Shown here piece after piece: positions 17,801 to 25,011 of a stretch of DNA of 64,000 bases (position 1 is its first letter; the number at the start of each line of letters is the position of its first letter). The position numbers and the translations under genes are program-made. Under the pieces are notes generated by a model, which was given only the letters and a program-made list of their open reading frames with translations, searched no databases and had not been told where the DNA came from. The DNA is from an uncultured Bacteroidia bacterium (GTDB lineage Bacteria > Bacteroidota > Bacteroidia > Bacteroidales > UBA932). The stretch covers positions 41,744 to 105,743 of the forward strand of contig CADBAY010000007.1 of the NCBI GenBank assembly GCA_902792815.1, written 5' to 3'.

Positions 17801-18264
17801 TGGATTACGATCACCCGGCCAAAGCCGCACTGCGCGCCATCGAAATCATACAGGAAAAGAACGCCCAGAACTTCTGCGAGTTCATTTGCACAAGCTACGA
17901 GGGTGTTATGAGCCGTATCGCACCGGCCATCAAGGCGTCCGGCATACCTTGCGGCTGGATGAATGGGAGCATCAGTGCTTCTACTTTCAAGAGCAAAGGA
18001 TACACCGACTGGGCCAATCTCAACACCCGCGACCACTTCAAACTCGGGTCGGGCGAGGACCAGGGCACCGGCTACCGTACCATAACGGAATACAAGAACG
18101 CAGGGCTCCAGCTGAGCGTGTTCCACATCGACAAACAGTCCGGCAACAGCAGCGCCGTTTACACCGACGCCACCGTCCAGCTCTACCTTGACGAGTACCA
18201 GTACCTGCGCTGTATCACCACCAACTATCCCGCCTGGCTGCTGCAGAAGACTAAGGATTTGTAG
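14836..18264 (+). CDS. GLUG-repeat lipoprotein fused to a GDPD domain
   Basis: A 1142-residue lipoprotein (MKLQPLALVVAVLPVIFSC). The first ~860 residues parallel the upstream paralogue: a fimbrillin-like part (VKWQDSDQIAIFDGTAKNIF), a MTPWTPKNFAGTFDGRGHKL linker, then about nine GLUG units (GGIVG/GGVLG turns with CTNYGAV, CSNYGSV). After an acidic linker (EAEPVEDEAPKPLDPGNK) comes a full glycerophosphodiester phosphodiesterase domain of about 275 residues. VVAHRGGATECG supplies the catalytic His-Arg, ECDIYW the metal acids and VAHAD the second His. The domain would hydrolyse glycerophosphodiesters to glycerol-3-phosphate, here on the cell surface. The fusion is unusual. A separate GDPD lipoprotein and an OPA transporter lie at 38.9-41.2 kb. 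Confidence 0.9.
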   Translation: MKLQPLALVVAVLPVIFSCTREAGMEQPSPTRADKVAITLQATGESPADSKATLEFPSVKWQDSDQIAIFDGTAKNIFSIPEGGNYGTSASFSGTVTEGAAELYAVSPAVAGTALAGSLLTVNIPSVQSIPSGLTAAPEALVCVAKAQQGALQFRNVVSLIKISISAENVTSAIISGTNLSGTARVNSDGTLAQPLKTSGTIELKPSAATFTPGDYYAAVLPGSTPPGGFSIALIRSDGLSCTRTSTRTQTFTRNGCKSVGDISSAAAWSNIIYTKAQLFTWNDSRNPSDASDAPILGADIDMEMTPWTPKNFAGTFDGRGHKLYNINVSTNNYAGFLRELTGGASVKDLVIGSSDGVIYDGQSIIKHSKSANNYTWYYAGAIAKVSGTSTVSNVTNFATVEVASDATSKTRTGGIVGNWNSTGSIKSCTNYGAVRNNAATTGQASQSDATSNGSLVGGVLGFFDVRSTIDDCSNYGSVTTVNPGVSAIGGVVGYDGRGSTVKDCTNGGQVKHQAKTLVSDTAVGGVIAYAQGTSSTYGSVRTCSNGGAVSAGGNDKIIRVGGVSGYTDYYNVSGCSNSGAISYSNTSATTQYIAIAGICAHTYHGCIISSCTNQGSISSDKPQVNRVGGIVGTLNSSAARNCTNKGSVTLDNSAKVITNWESVGGIAGFAEGETGIREITGCTNEGSVTAVVNTTGRDTPGRVAAGGIVGSPHTAYAVTNNINKGDVSLQNKHASTPYAYAGGIFGFDAASTSGSSVASNHNYGAVGIVSGKTGYSGVGGLFGTISNATPITDNRNYGSVSGTVAGGVAGINACEFKAVVCDAATVNGVTYPDASNKEAWACPSSTGTITVTVTPHSDPEAEPVEDEAPKPLDPGNKVVAHRGGATECGYPDNSRAALRYAMNLGCYASECDIYWTSDNDVIVAHADSKDQVNGMNPWEHTAAEIIAAKRLSNYERIPTLSEYIDIVMETGSKTKLLLDIKMIDNPSVDYDHPAKAALRAIEIIQEKNAQNFCEFICTSYEGVMSRIAPAIKASGIPCGWMNGSISASTFKSKGYTDWANLNTRDHFKLGSGEDQGTGYRTITEYKNAGLQLSVFHIDKQSGNSSAVYTDATVQLYLDEYQYLRCITTNYPAWLLQKTKDL

Positions 18265-18287
18265 GTGGGATTATAGCAAAAAATGAT

Positions 18288-18295
18288 TATATTTG
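18288..18295 (+). promoter_or_regulatory. -7 box for the phosphohexomutase gene
   Basis: TATATTTG, 16 nt before the ATG at 18312. No clear -33 element is seen. Confidence 0.6.
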
Positions 18296-18311
18296 GCAAA
18301 ATATACTAATT

Positions 18312-19676
18312 ATGGGAGCTTTTCACGCATATGACATACGCGGAATCTACAATGTGGATTTCGACAAGGAGACTGCCTACAAGGTGGGTTATTTTCTCCC
18401 CGGACTGCTTAACGCCAAAGAAGTTTTGGTAGGAAGGGACTGCAGGACATCTTCGCAGGAGATTCATGATTATCTGCTCAAGGGCATCACCGATGCCGGC
18501 GCCGACGTGTACGACGTTGGCCTTAGCAGCACGCCTATGGTGTACTTCGGCACGGCAAACTACGGCTTCAAGGCTTCGGTGCAGATTACCGCATCGCATA
18601 ATCCTGCCGAGTACAACGGTATGAAAGTATCGCGTGAGAACGCCCTTCCCGTCGGCTTCGACACGGGCCTGGGCCAGATTAAGCAGTGGATCGAAGAGGG
18701 CCGTCCTACTCCTGTAGCAGACGTCCCCGGCCGCGTTCACGAGAGGGATATCCGCGCCGATTACGTGGACTTCCTGCTCAAGTACAAAGGCGACTACAGC
18801 GACCTGAAAATTGCCATCGACTGCTCGAACGGCATGTCCAGCCTGTATGTCAAGCAGGTTTACGGAGACCAGCCCTCCTATATCTTCGACACCCTCGACG
18901 GCCGCTTCCCCAACCATGAGCCCAATCCTCTTATCCCCAAGAACGTAGAGCCTCTCAAGGAACTGGTGCGCAAGACAGGTGCCGATATCGGCATTATTTA
19001 CGACGGAGACGCCGACCGCGTGATGTTCGTGGACGAGAAGGCCCGCTTCGTGGCCCCCGACCTTATGATAGCCCTCATGGCCTACTACTTCTGCGACGAG
19101 CGCGGTGCGAAGAATCCGCGCGTACTGCAGGAGATCCGCTCTTCCAAGGCCGTCGGCGAGTTCCTTGCCGACTATGGCGCCGAGATGCATACCTGGAGGG
19201 TTGGCCGTGCTTTTGCGGCTCCCAAGCTTCGTGAGATAGATGGACTTTGGGGCGGCGAGCTTGCCGGCCACTACTATTTCAAAGATTTCTTCTACTCCGA
19301 CAGCGGCATGCTGGCATCCATCATCGTGCTTCGCATCGTCGCCGCCCTCAAGAAAGAAGGCCGTACCCTCAGCGGCGAGATCGACAAGCTTACACGCTAT
19401 CGCAATTCGGGCGAGATCAACTTCCGCGTTGAAGACAAGAAGGGCGCAATGGACGCCGTACGTGATTATTTCCTCGGAGAAGAAAAAGCCGACGCTTTTA
19501 TGGACTTCGACGGCTACAGGGCAGAATTCCCCACCTGGTGGTTCAATATCCGCCCGTCCAATACCGAGCCTTATCTCCGTTTCATCTGTGAGGCCACTAC
19601 CGACGAGGTTCTTCACGATAAGATTGCCAAGGTGCAGGAAATCATAGAGAAGCAGTTTGGAGGAGTGAGAGCCTGA
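18312..19676 (+). CDS. Phosphomannomutase/phosphoglucomutase
   Basis: A 454-residue cytosolic alpha-D-phosphohexomutase, interconverting hexose 1- and 6-phosphates for nucleotide-sugar synthesis. The catalytic serine is Ser95 in QITASHNP. The magnesium loop is IIYDGDADRVMF, the sugar-binding loop is GLWGGELAGHYYF, and the phosphate-binding loop is RPSNTEPYLR near the C-terminus. The length is typical of the ManB/AlgC type. Its stop overlaps the start of the M23 gene (TGATG), and miaB follows with another overlap, so the three genes are probably co-transcribed. Mannose versus glucose preference cannot be read from the sequence. Confidence 0.94.
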   Translation: MGAFHAYDIRGIYNVDFDKETAYKVGYFLPGLLNAKEVLVGRDCRTSSQEIHDYLLKGITDAGADVYDVGLSSTPMVYFGTANYGFKASVQITASHNPAEYNGMKVSRENALPVGFDTGLGQIKQWIEEGRPTPVADVPGRVHERDIRADYVDFLLKYKGDYSDLKIAIDCSNGMSSLYVKQVYGDQPSYIFDTLDGRFPNHEPNPLIPKNVEPLKELVRKTGADIGIIYDGDADRVMFVDEKARFVAPDLMIALMAYYFCDERGAKNPRVLQEIRSSKAVGEFLADYGAEMHTWRVGRAFAAPKLREIDGLWGGELAGHYYFKDFFYSDSGMLASIIVLRIVAALKKEGRTLSGEIDKLTRYRNSGEINFRVEDKKGAMDAVRDYFLGEEKADAFMDFDGYRAEFPTWWFNIRPSNTEPYLRFICEATTDEVLHDKIAKVQEIIEKQFGGVRA

Positions 19677-20713
19677 TGAAACGTCTTTGTGTACTGATAC
19701 TAAGCCTGATAACCTGCTGCATAACACTGGCCCAGACCGACAGCCTCTCCAAAGCCCAGAGGCCTGACTCTCTGGCGAGGCCGGATGATATTACTCCTGA
19801 CCTGACCATCTTTGCCAAGGGCAACGGAGTCGCCGTCGATACGCTTGACGTGGGCGACGGGCGGGTGCGTATTGTGCTCCGTGACGATAATACCTGGTAC
19901 CTCATAAAGAACGTCGAGGCCCTGGAGGGCGAGGAACTCTTTACCGAGAACTGGCGTGAGCACATCGTCAATCCTTACATAGGCACTCCGCTTGACAGCA
20001 TTCCGTACCGTGTGACCATTTGTCTGGTCGATTCGGTAAGCCGCTTCGTGTGCCCGCACAAAGGGAAAGTGTTCTCGAAGTTCGGCATCAGAAGAGGCCG
20101 CAAGCACACGGGCTGCGACGTGCCCTATCCTACCGGGACCCCGGTCTATTGCGCCTTCGACGGCCGCGTGAGGCTTGCCGAGCGTCACAAGGGCTACGGC
20201 CTTGCAATAGTCGTGCGTCACGAAAACGGCCTTGAAACCCTTTACGGGCATCTTTCACGTATGGATGTAGTGCCCGGCCAGTGGGTGCATGCTGGTGATC
20301 TTCTGGGCCTTGGCGGATCTACCGGCCGCAGCAGCGGCCCGCATCTGCACTTCGAAACCCGCTATTGCGGACACGCATTCGACCCCGAATGGATTGTAGA
20401 TTTCGAGAGGGGAGTGCTGCGTAAGAACGTGTTCGTACTCAAGCGCAGTTACCTCTCGCCTTACAGCCGTTATGTCCCCGAGACTATCGACGACGAAGAG
20501 GAACTCTATATGACCGAAGAGCAGATAAAGGCCGAGGAAGAGCGTATCGCCAAGGAGCGGGCAGCCATGAAGTACCATACCATCCGGTCTGGCGACACCC
20601 TTTCGGGCATAGCTGCCAAGTATGGCACCAGCGTGTCAAAGATCTGCTCCCTGAACAGCGGCCTTAAACCTACTACGACCCTCAGCATTGGCCGTAAGAT
20701 CAGGGTAAAATGA
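19676..20713 (+). CDS. M23 peptidoglycan endopeptidase with LysM domain
   Basis: A 345-residue exported protein (MKRLCVLILSLITCCITLAQ signal). The LytM/M23 domain spans about residues 125-240, with zinc ligands His144 and Asp148 in HTGCDVP and the HLH pair His223/His225 in GPHLHFE. An acidic helical linker (DDEEELYMTEEQIKAEEERI) leads to a C-terminal LysM domain (YHTIRSGDTLSGIAAKYG, about 300-345) that binds peptidoglycan. All metal ligands are present, so it should be an active cell-wall hydrolase rather than a degenerate EnvC/NlpD-like activator. It overlaps both neighbouring genes. Confidence 0.93.
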   Translation: MKRLCVLILSLITCCITLAQTDSLSKAQRPDSLARPDDITPDLTIFAKGNGVAVDTLDVGDGRVRIVLRDDNTWYLIKNVEALEGEELFTENWREHIVNPYIGTPLDSIPYRVTICLVDSVSRFVCPHKGKVFSKFGIRRGRKHTGCDVPYPTGTPVYCAFDGRVRLAERHKGYGLAIVVRHENGLETLYGHLSRMDVVPGQWVHAGDLLGLGGSTGRSSGPHLHFETRYCGHAFDPEWIVDFERGVLRKNVFVLKRSYLSPYSRYVPETIDDEEELYMTEEQIKAEEERIAKERAAMKYHTIRSGDTLSGIAAKYGTSVSKICSLNSGLKPTTTLSIGRKIRVK

Positions 20714-22041
20714 TGAGCAAGAAAGTATATATCGAGACTTACGGCTGCCAGATGAACGTGGCGGATACGGAGGTCATATTCTCCCTTCTGGAAAAGCACG
20801 GATACGAGCGTACGGAGGATATGGCGCAGGCAGACGTAATAATGGCTAACACCTGCTCGGTGCGCGACAACGCCGAGCAGCGTATCCTGGGGCGCATAGA
20901 GCAGTTCCATTTCCAGAAAAAGCAGCGCCCCTGGGTGCTGGTAGGCATTCTGGGCTGTATGGCCGAAAGGCTTAAAGGCGCTCTCATCGACACCGGCAAG
21001 GTGGATATTGTGGCAGGCCCCGACGCCTACCGCTCCCTTCCGGTCCTTCTGCAGAACGCGGCTCCCGGGATGCCCCAGATTAACGTAGAGCTCTCCCGCG
21101 AGGAGACCTACGCCGATATTTCGCCGGTGCGGCTTGACAAGAACGGCGTGTCGGCCTTCATCTCCATCATGAGAGGATGCAATAACGTGTGCTCTTACTG
21201 TGTAGTGCCCTACACACGTGGTGCCGAGCGCAGCCGAGACTCCCATTCCATTGTGCGTGAGGCCTGTGACTGCGCCGTCAAGGGATACAAGGAAGTTACG
21301 CTGCTGGGGCAGAACGTTGACTCATATCATTACCAAGACTGCAACTTCGCCTCCCTGCTGAAACTGGTGGCGGAGAGCTGCCCGCAGATGCGCGTGCGCT
21401 TTTCGACTTCCAATCCCCAGGACATTTCCGACGAAGTGCTGCAGGTAATGGCTTCGCACGCGAATATCTGCCATCATATACATCTGCCGGTCCAGTCCGG
21501 CTCCGACCGTATGCTTGAAAAGATGCGTCGCCGCTACACCCGGGAGGGCTATCTCGAGCGGGTGGCCGCCATACGCCGGTATATGCCGGACTGCGCCATA
21601 TCTACCGATGTAATTGCCGGTTTCTGCTCCGAGACGGAAGACGATCACCGCCTGACCCTCAGCCTCTTCGAAGAGGTGGGCTTCGATGCTGCCTATATGT
21701 TCTACTACTCCGAGCGTCCGGGCACTCTTGCGGCCCGCAAATATCCCGATGACGTGTCCCAGGAGGTCAAGAACCGCAGGCTCGAAGAAATCATCGCCCT
21801 GCAGAACCGCCTCTCGCTCCAGAGCAATGAACGGGATATAGGCAAAACCTTCCGCGTGCTGGTGGAGGGCCCGTCAAAAAGAAATCCCGCCCAGCTTTGC
21901 GGCAGGGCGGGAAATAATAAGATGTGCGTCTGGCCCGATACCGAGCACAAGGCAGGTGACTTCGTAGATGTGGAGGTGCTTTCCTGCACCCAGGCAACGC
22001 TAATATGCCGGGCGGCGCCCGCCGGGACGGGAGTGGAATGA
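20710..22041 (+). CDS. miaB: tRNA-2-methylthio-N6-dimethylallyladenosine synthase MiaB
   Basis: A 443-residue radical-SAM methylthiotransferase that modifies A37 of tRNAs reading U-starting codons. The UPF0004 N-terminal domain begins KVYIETYGCQMNVADTEV with the first cluster Cys. The radical SAM motif CxxxCxxC is CNNVCSYC, followed by VVPYTRGAERSR, typical of MiaB. A C-terminal TRAM domain follows (about residues 375-440). The start ATG overlaps the M23 stop. Its last 42 bp overlap the convergent WG-repeat gene, and that gene's probable terminator lies within the TRAM-coding region. Confidence 0.96.
   Translation: MMSKKVYIETYGCQMNVADTEVIFSLLEKHGYERTEDMAQADVIMANTCSVRDNAEQRILGRIEQFHFQKKQRPWVLVGILGCMAERLKGALIDTGKVDIVAGPDAYRSLPVLLQNAAPGMPQINVELSREETYADISPVRLDKNGVSAFISIMRGCNNVCSYCVVPYTRGAERSRDSHSIVREACDCAVKGYKEVTLLGQNVDSYHYQDCNFASLLKLVAESCPQMRVRFSTSNPQDISDEVLQVMASHANICHHIHLPVQSGSDRMLEKMRRRYTREGYLERVAAIRRYMPDCAISTDVIAGFCSETEDDHRLTLSLFEEVGFDAAYMFYYSERPGTLAARKYPDDVSQEVKNRRLEEIIALQNRLSLQSNERDIGKTFRVLVEGPSKRNPAQLCGRAGNNKMCVWPDTEHKAGDFVDVEVLSCTQATLICRAAPAGTGVE
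21876..21912 (-). terminator. Reverse-strand terminator inside miaB
   Basis: Read on the reverse strand, perfect 8-bp arms TCCCGCCC and GGGCGGGA with a 12-nt loop are followed by TTTCTTTTT. It sits 88 bp downstream of the WG-repeat gene's stop, within miaB codons. Confidence 0.65.
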
Positions 22042-23880
22042 TTCTCCCACGGCCATGAGTGCCGAGAGTGTTGCCGGCAGCCTTTGAACGCCGCTGAGAG
22101 TTATTTTATGCGATGATGTGTGTTGAGCGTCGTCGGCATCAATCAGTGCCAGGCCGAGTTTGTCGAATACCAGATATCCCTTGGTGGCGAAATCCACACA
22201 TGGCACCACTCCCAGCGTACGCAGATAGCTTCCGTCTTCTTCGTAAAGCGAGATAACAACTGAAAAATAGCGGTCGCTGCCAAGCATGTCGTCTTTGGTG
22301 GCGTTGCGGTCGTTGACCTCTTCCAGGCTAAGCCTTACGGTGCGTGCATTGTGAGGCCCCCAGTATATCTCCTCGTCACCATCCATTTTGAAATACGGAT
22401 CGCTGAACTTGTCTTCGAAATGGCAGACCAGGCGGTCTGAAAGTTCCAGTTCAAGACCGTTGTCGCCGGGACGCGCCTTGCAGTTTACCACCTGTCCTAT
22501 ACGGAAGGGATGGCGGAACAACGGTGAACGCATGGCTTCGTCAAGCAGCTTGATGCTCCTAAGGTTTGGAGCAGGGCGGGGAAGATATGATGTTATGCCT
22601 ATATTTTCGCCTTCGCGTATCTGCTCGCAGCGCCGGACGGCACCGGACGGGTCGTACATGCGTCCTACTTCGTAGCTGCGCAGTCCCAGGGCAGAATAAA
22701 TATCTCCGCGGTTAATCTGCTTATATCCGCTCAGGGGAATGGAGAACGAAGGGCGGGCGGGGGTGTTGATATCTTTTAGGGCAATCCATGTTTCTGCACC
22801 CTCGGCATTGTAGATGAAGCCGTCGGCACATTCGGCTTCGAGCCAGCCCCAGCGCGAGATTTCCTGTACAAAGCGTCCGTCTCTCTCGTAGAGTATGGCT
22901 TTGACAGTATAGTAGTTGCCTTCGCTGTCGGGGTCGAGCATCGAGCCGGGAAGCCCCTGCAAGTCAAGGCACGGCTCAAGCCGCACAAAGCGTCCGTAAC
23001 CCCAGTCGAGCCTGAGGTCGCTGCAAACGACGTTACGCGAGCGTCCGTCCCCTCCGAGGTCGGCTAGCTTGAGGTTGTTCCGGTACAGCCTTGCTCCTAT
23101 GGGACCTACCCTCCACGCAGCGGCCCTGACCGGGTCTCCTGCAGGATCGTACGGCGCCACGTAGCCTGGATAGGCGTATGTATTGCTCTTGAACATGCGG
23201 GAGTCGTAAACGCAGGTGGTGAAGTCGGAGGTGAGCACTTCGAATGAGGAACCGCTCGCCGAGATGGCAAGGTTGTCGAAGGGCAGCAGGGTGTTACCGT
23301 CCGAGTCGATAATGCCGTACAGGCCGTCCCAGGCCGATTTGGCTATGCCGCGTCCGTTCCGCCACGAAGGTGCGGAGGCAAACTGGGGCTCGAAGATTTC
23401 TGCTCCTTCTGCATTGTACACGCCCCAGAGAGGTTTGAGCCCGCTGCGCTGGGTTTGTACATAGCGCTCAGCCATGATAATGCCCTCGTTAGGGGATATG
23501 CTTATGGAGAGGCACTCTGCCGGTATCACCATCTGTCCGGAGCTGTTGGCTATGCCGCGCAGCTTGGTCTTGCCTTCTTTGCGCATAACCTCGCACAGGC
23601 CGGCCTTGTCAAATTTGTCGATACTGTCCCACTCCGGTTTGAGTACCCAGGCGCCGCTCTCGTCAATCAGGCCCTTGAGCCCCTGAACCTCCACAACGGC
23701 AAAGCCGCCGTTAAAGCGCTTGGCCGCGTTGAAGCTGGGCGGTATGACCCAGTTCTTGCTCTTGTCTTGATAGCCGAAGAGCTTTGAGTCACGGTCCTTG
23801 ACAGGTTTGAGGTCCTGTGCTGCAGCAGTTATGCACAGGCACAGAAGGCAGATTCCAAGAAATATGCTTCGGAGTTTCAT
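22000..23880 (-). CDS. WG-repeat protein, exported
   Basis: A 626-residue protein starting MKLRSIFLGICLLCLCITAAAQ, a signal peptide. I chose this ATG over longer frames, which would run into the upstream gene. Residues about 25-260 contain WG-type beta repeats (KLFGYQDKSKNWVIPPSFN, LKGLIDESGAWVLKPEWD, LWGVYNAEGAEIFEPQF, LYGIIDSDGNTLLPFDN). The C-terminal half has no family I recognise; it is rich in Tyr and Asp and has alternating beta pattern. The function is unknown; WG repeats are usually protein-interaction modules. It ends 42 bp inside the end of miaB and is 2 bp after the L,D-transpeptidase gene, so both probably share a promoter. Confidence 0.83.
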   Translation of the reverse strand: MKLRSIFLGICLLCLCITAAAQDLKPVKDRDSKLFGYQDKSKNWVIPPSFNAAKRFNGGFAVVEVQGLKGLIDESGAWVLKPEWDSIDKFDKAGLCEVMRKEGKTKLRGIANSSGQMVIPAECLSISISPNEGIIMAERYVQTQRSGLKPLWGVYNAEGAEIFEPQFASAPSWRNGRGIAKSAWDGLYGIIDSDGNTLLPFDNLAISASGSSFEVLTSDFTTCVYDSRMFKSNTYAYPGYVAPYDPAGDPVRAAAWRVGPIGARLYRNNLKLADLGGDGRSRNVVCSDLRLDWGYGRFVRLEPCLDLQGLPGSMLDPDSEGNYYTVKAILYERDGRFVQEISRWGWLEAECADGFIYNAEGAETWIALKDINTPARPSFSIPLSGYKQINRGDIYSALGLRSYEVGRMYDPSGAVRRCEQIREGENIGITSYLPRPAPNLRSIKLLDEAMRSPLFRHPFRIGQVVNCKARPGDNGLELELSDRLVCHFEDKFSDPYFKMDGDEEIYWGPHNARTVRLSLEEVNDRNATKDDMLGSDRYFSVVISLYEEDGSYLRTLGVVPCVDFATKGYLVFDKLGLALIDADDAQHTSSHKITLSGVQRLPATLSALMAVGESFHSRPGGRRPAY

Positions 23881-23882
23881 GT

Positions 23883-24377
23883 CTATTGCTCGTTTGTTTC
23901 GTCCGGTAATATCGTGACCACCGTGCCTACTTTTACGCGTCCTTTCAGGTCGGTTATGTCGTCGTTCGTGAGGCGTATGCATCCTTCGGTGGCCCTTGAG
24001 CCTATCGATTCGGGCAGATGCGTTCCGTGAATCCCTATGTCGTTGAATCCGGGGACGTCAAGGCGCAGGAACCAGGGGCCGTAGGCATTGCGCACGGGAC
24101 CCTTGCCGTCGCCGAAGTCGTGGCTTAAGCCGCGGGCGTTGAGCAGCTGGTTTATCTTGAAGGTGCCCTCGGGGGTTTTGTTGTCGCCCTTGCGCTTTTT
24201 GGGACCGTAGTATTTGGAGCATGCGATGCGATATGTCTTGACGGCGGTGCTGTCGGCATCGTAGAGGGTTAGCGTAAGCTGCTGCTTGTCAATGATTATG
24301 AATGGCTCCCCGGTGTCGGCTCCGGAAAAGCCACCGCCGGATAGAAACATCAGAATACAAACAATCAATCCTTTCAT
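23883..24377 (-). CDS. L,D-transpeptidase (YkuD family)
   Basis: A 164-residue exported enzyme (signal MKGLIVCILMFLSGGGFSGA). The YkuD domain spans about residues 26-158. The catalytic motif is His117 in GIHGTH followed by Cys133 in SRATEGCIRL, both intact. KTPEGTFKINQL is the usual earlier motif. Such enzymes make 3-3 peptidoglycan crosslinks or attach proteins to peptidoglycan. The short length means a catalytic domain only. The ATG lies exactly 6 nt after a TATATTTG box, so the mRNA is predicted to be leaderless. Confidence 0.92.
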   Translation of the reverse strand: MKGLIVCILMFLSGGGFSGADTGEPFIIIDKQQLTLTLYDADSTAVKTYRIACSKYYGPKKRKGDNKTPEGTFKINQLLNARGLSHDFGDGKGPVRNAYGPWFLRLDVPGFNDIGIHGTHLPESIGSRATEGCIRLTNDDITDLKGRVKVGTVVTILPDETNEQ

Positions 24378-24383
24378 AACGCA

Positions 24384-24391
24384 CAAATATA
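24384..24391 (-). promoter_or_regulatory. -7 box of the L,D-transpeptidase promoter (leaderless)
   Basis: Reverse-strand TATATTTG, 6 nt before the ATG at 24377. No clear -33 element. Confidence 0.6.
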
Positions 24392-24442
24392 ATAATATTT
24401 GCAAAACTCCTCTGCAGGGGGATAGTAGTCGGTTCCCGACAG

Positions 24443-24472
24443 AAAAAGCTCCAGAAAGTTCTGGAGCTTTTT
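24443..24472. terminator. Strong bidirectional terminator after tRNA-Pro
   Basis: Perfect 14-bp arms (AAAAAGCTCCAGAA and TTCTGGAGCTTTTT) with a 2-nt loop. The A- and T-tracts on the two sides let it act in both directions. It follows tRNA-Pro on the reverse strand. Confidence 0.85.
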
Positions 24473-24475
24473 CCG

Positions 24476-24549
24476 TCGGGATGATCCGACTCGAACGGAC
24501 GACCCCCACGTCCCGAACGTGGTGCGCTAGCCAACTGCGCTACATCCCG
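24476..24549 (-). tRNA. tRNA-Pro (CGG)
   Basis: On the reverse strand the acceptor arms CGGGATG and CATCCCG pair over 7 bp. The anticodon arm is CCACG-TTCGGGA-CGTGG, giving anticodon CGG, which reads proline CCG. The T loop is TTCGAGT. The discriminator base is A and no CCA is encoded. Confidence 0.95.
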
Positions 24550-24556
24550 TTTCCCG

Positions 24557-24585
24557 AAAAATAAGACGCGTCGGGAACGCGTCTT
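24557..24585 (-). terminator. Hairpin terminator after rpsT
   Basis: Nine-bp arms AAGACGCGT and ACGCGTCTT with a 5-nt loop. On the reverse strand they are followed by TTATTTTT, just after the rpsT stop and before tRNA-Pro. Confidence 0.7.
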
Positions 24586-24593
24586 TTAAAGTC

Positions 24594-24848
24594 TTAAGAG
24601 AGCTTGTTGATGTAAACTTGAATACCGCTCTTGAGATTGGAAGCCTTGTTCTTGTGGATGACTCCGATCTTAGCGAGTTTGTCGATCATCGCGTACACCT
24701 TGGGGGCGTTCTTCTCGGCCTCGGCCTTATCGGTGGTGTTGCGGATGTCGCGGATAGCGTTACGTGTAGTGCGTGCATAATACCTGTTATGCAGGCGGTG
24801 CCTTTCGCTCTGGCGATCGGCTTTCTTAGCTGAAGCTGTATTTGCCAT
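24594..24848 (-). CDS. rpsT: 30S ribosomal protein S20
   Basis: An 84-residue basic, helical protein (MANTASAKKADRQSERHRLH, RTTRNAIRDIR) that binds 16S rRNA during 30S assembly. The length is normal. It sits between tRNA-Glu (20 bp upstream) and tRNA-Pro (about 45 bp downstream), all on the reverse strand. Confidence 0.96.
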   Translation of the reverse strand: MANTASAKKADRQSERHRLHNRYYARTTRNAIRDIRNTTDKAEAEKNAPKVYAMIDKLAKIGVIHKNKASNLKSGIQVYINKLS

Positions 24849-24867
24849 TGTCTTTATTTTTAATATT

Positions 24868-24942
24868 TGGTAGTGGGTAGGAGAATCGAACTCCTATTGC
24901 AAGAATGAAAATCTTGAGTACTAGCCGTTATACGAACCCACC
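24868..24942 (-). tRNA. tRNA-Glu (TTC)
   Basis: On the reverse strand the acceptor arms GGTGGGT and ACCCACT pair, with one G-T at the end. The anticodon arm is CAAGA-TTTTCAT-TCTTG, giving anticodon TTC for glutamate. The T arm is AGGAG-TTCGATT-CTCCT. The discriminator is A and CCA is encoded. Confidence 0.95.
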
Positions 24943-24980
24943 AGACACAAATCCTGTCCGCTTGCGCGGAATAGGGACTG

Positions 24981-25011
24981 CAAAGGTAGAAAATTATTTT
25001 TATTCTACAAA
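24981..25011 (-). promoter_or_regulatory. Promoter of tRNA-Glu/rpsT unit
   Basis: The reverse-strand -7 box TACCTTTG (24981-24988) has TTTG at 25008-25011 as -33, gap 19 nt. It is a near-ideal Bacteroidota promoter, and its -33 element overlaps the end of the preceding gene. Confidence 0.78.

Noticed and set aside
18306-19727. 473-codon reverse ORF antisense to the phosphohexomutase
   Set aside because: A shadow of a G+C-rich gene with clear motifs on the forward strand; the reverse protein has no recognisable features.
22000-23982. Longer start for the WG-repeat gene
   Set aside because: The extra 34 residues are basic, overlap the L,D-transpeptidase gene, and the ATG at 23880 begins a normal signal peptide.
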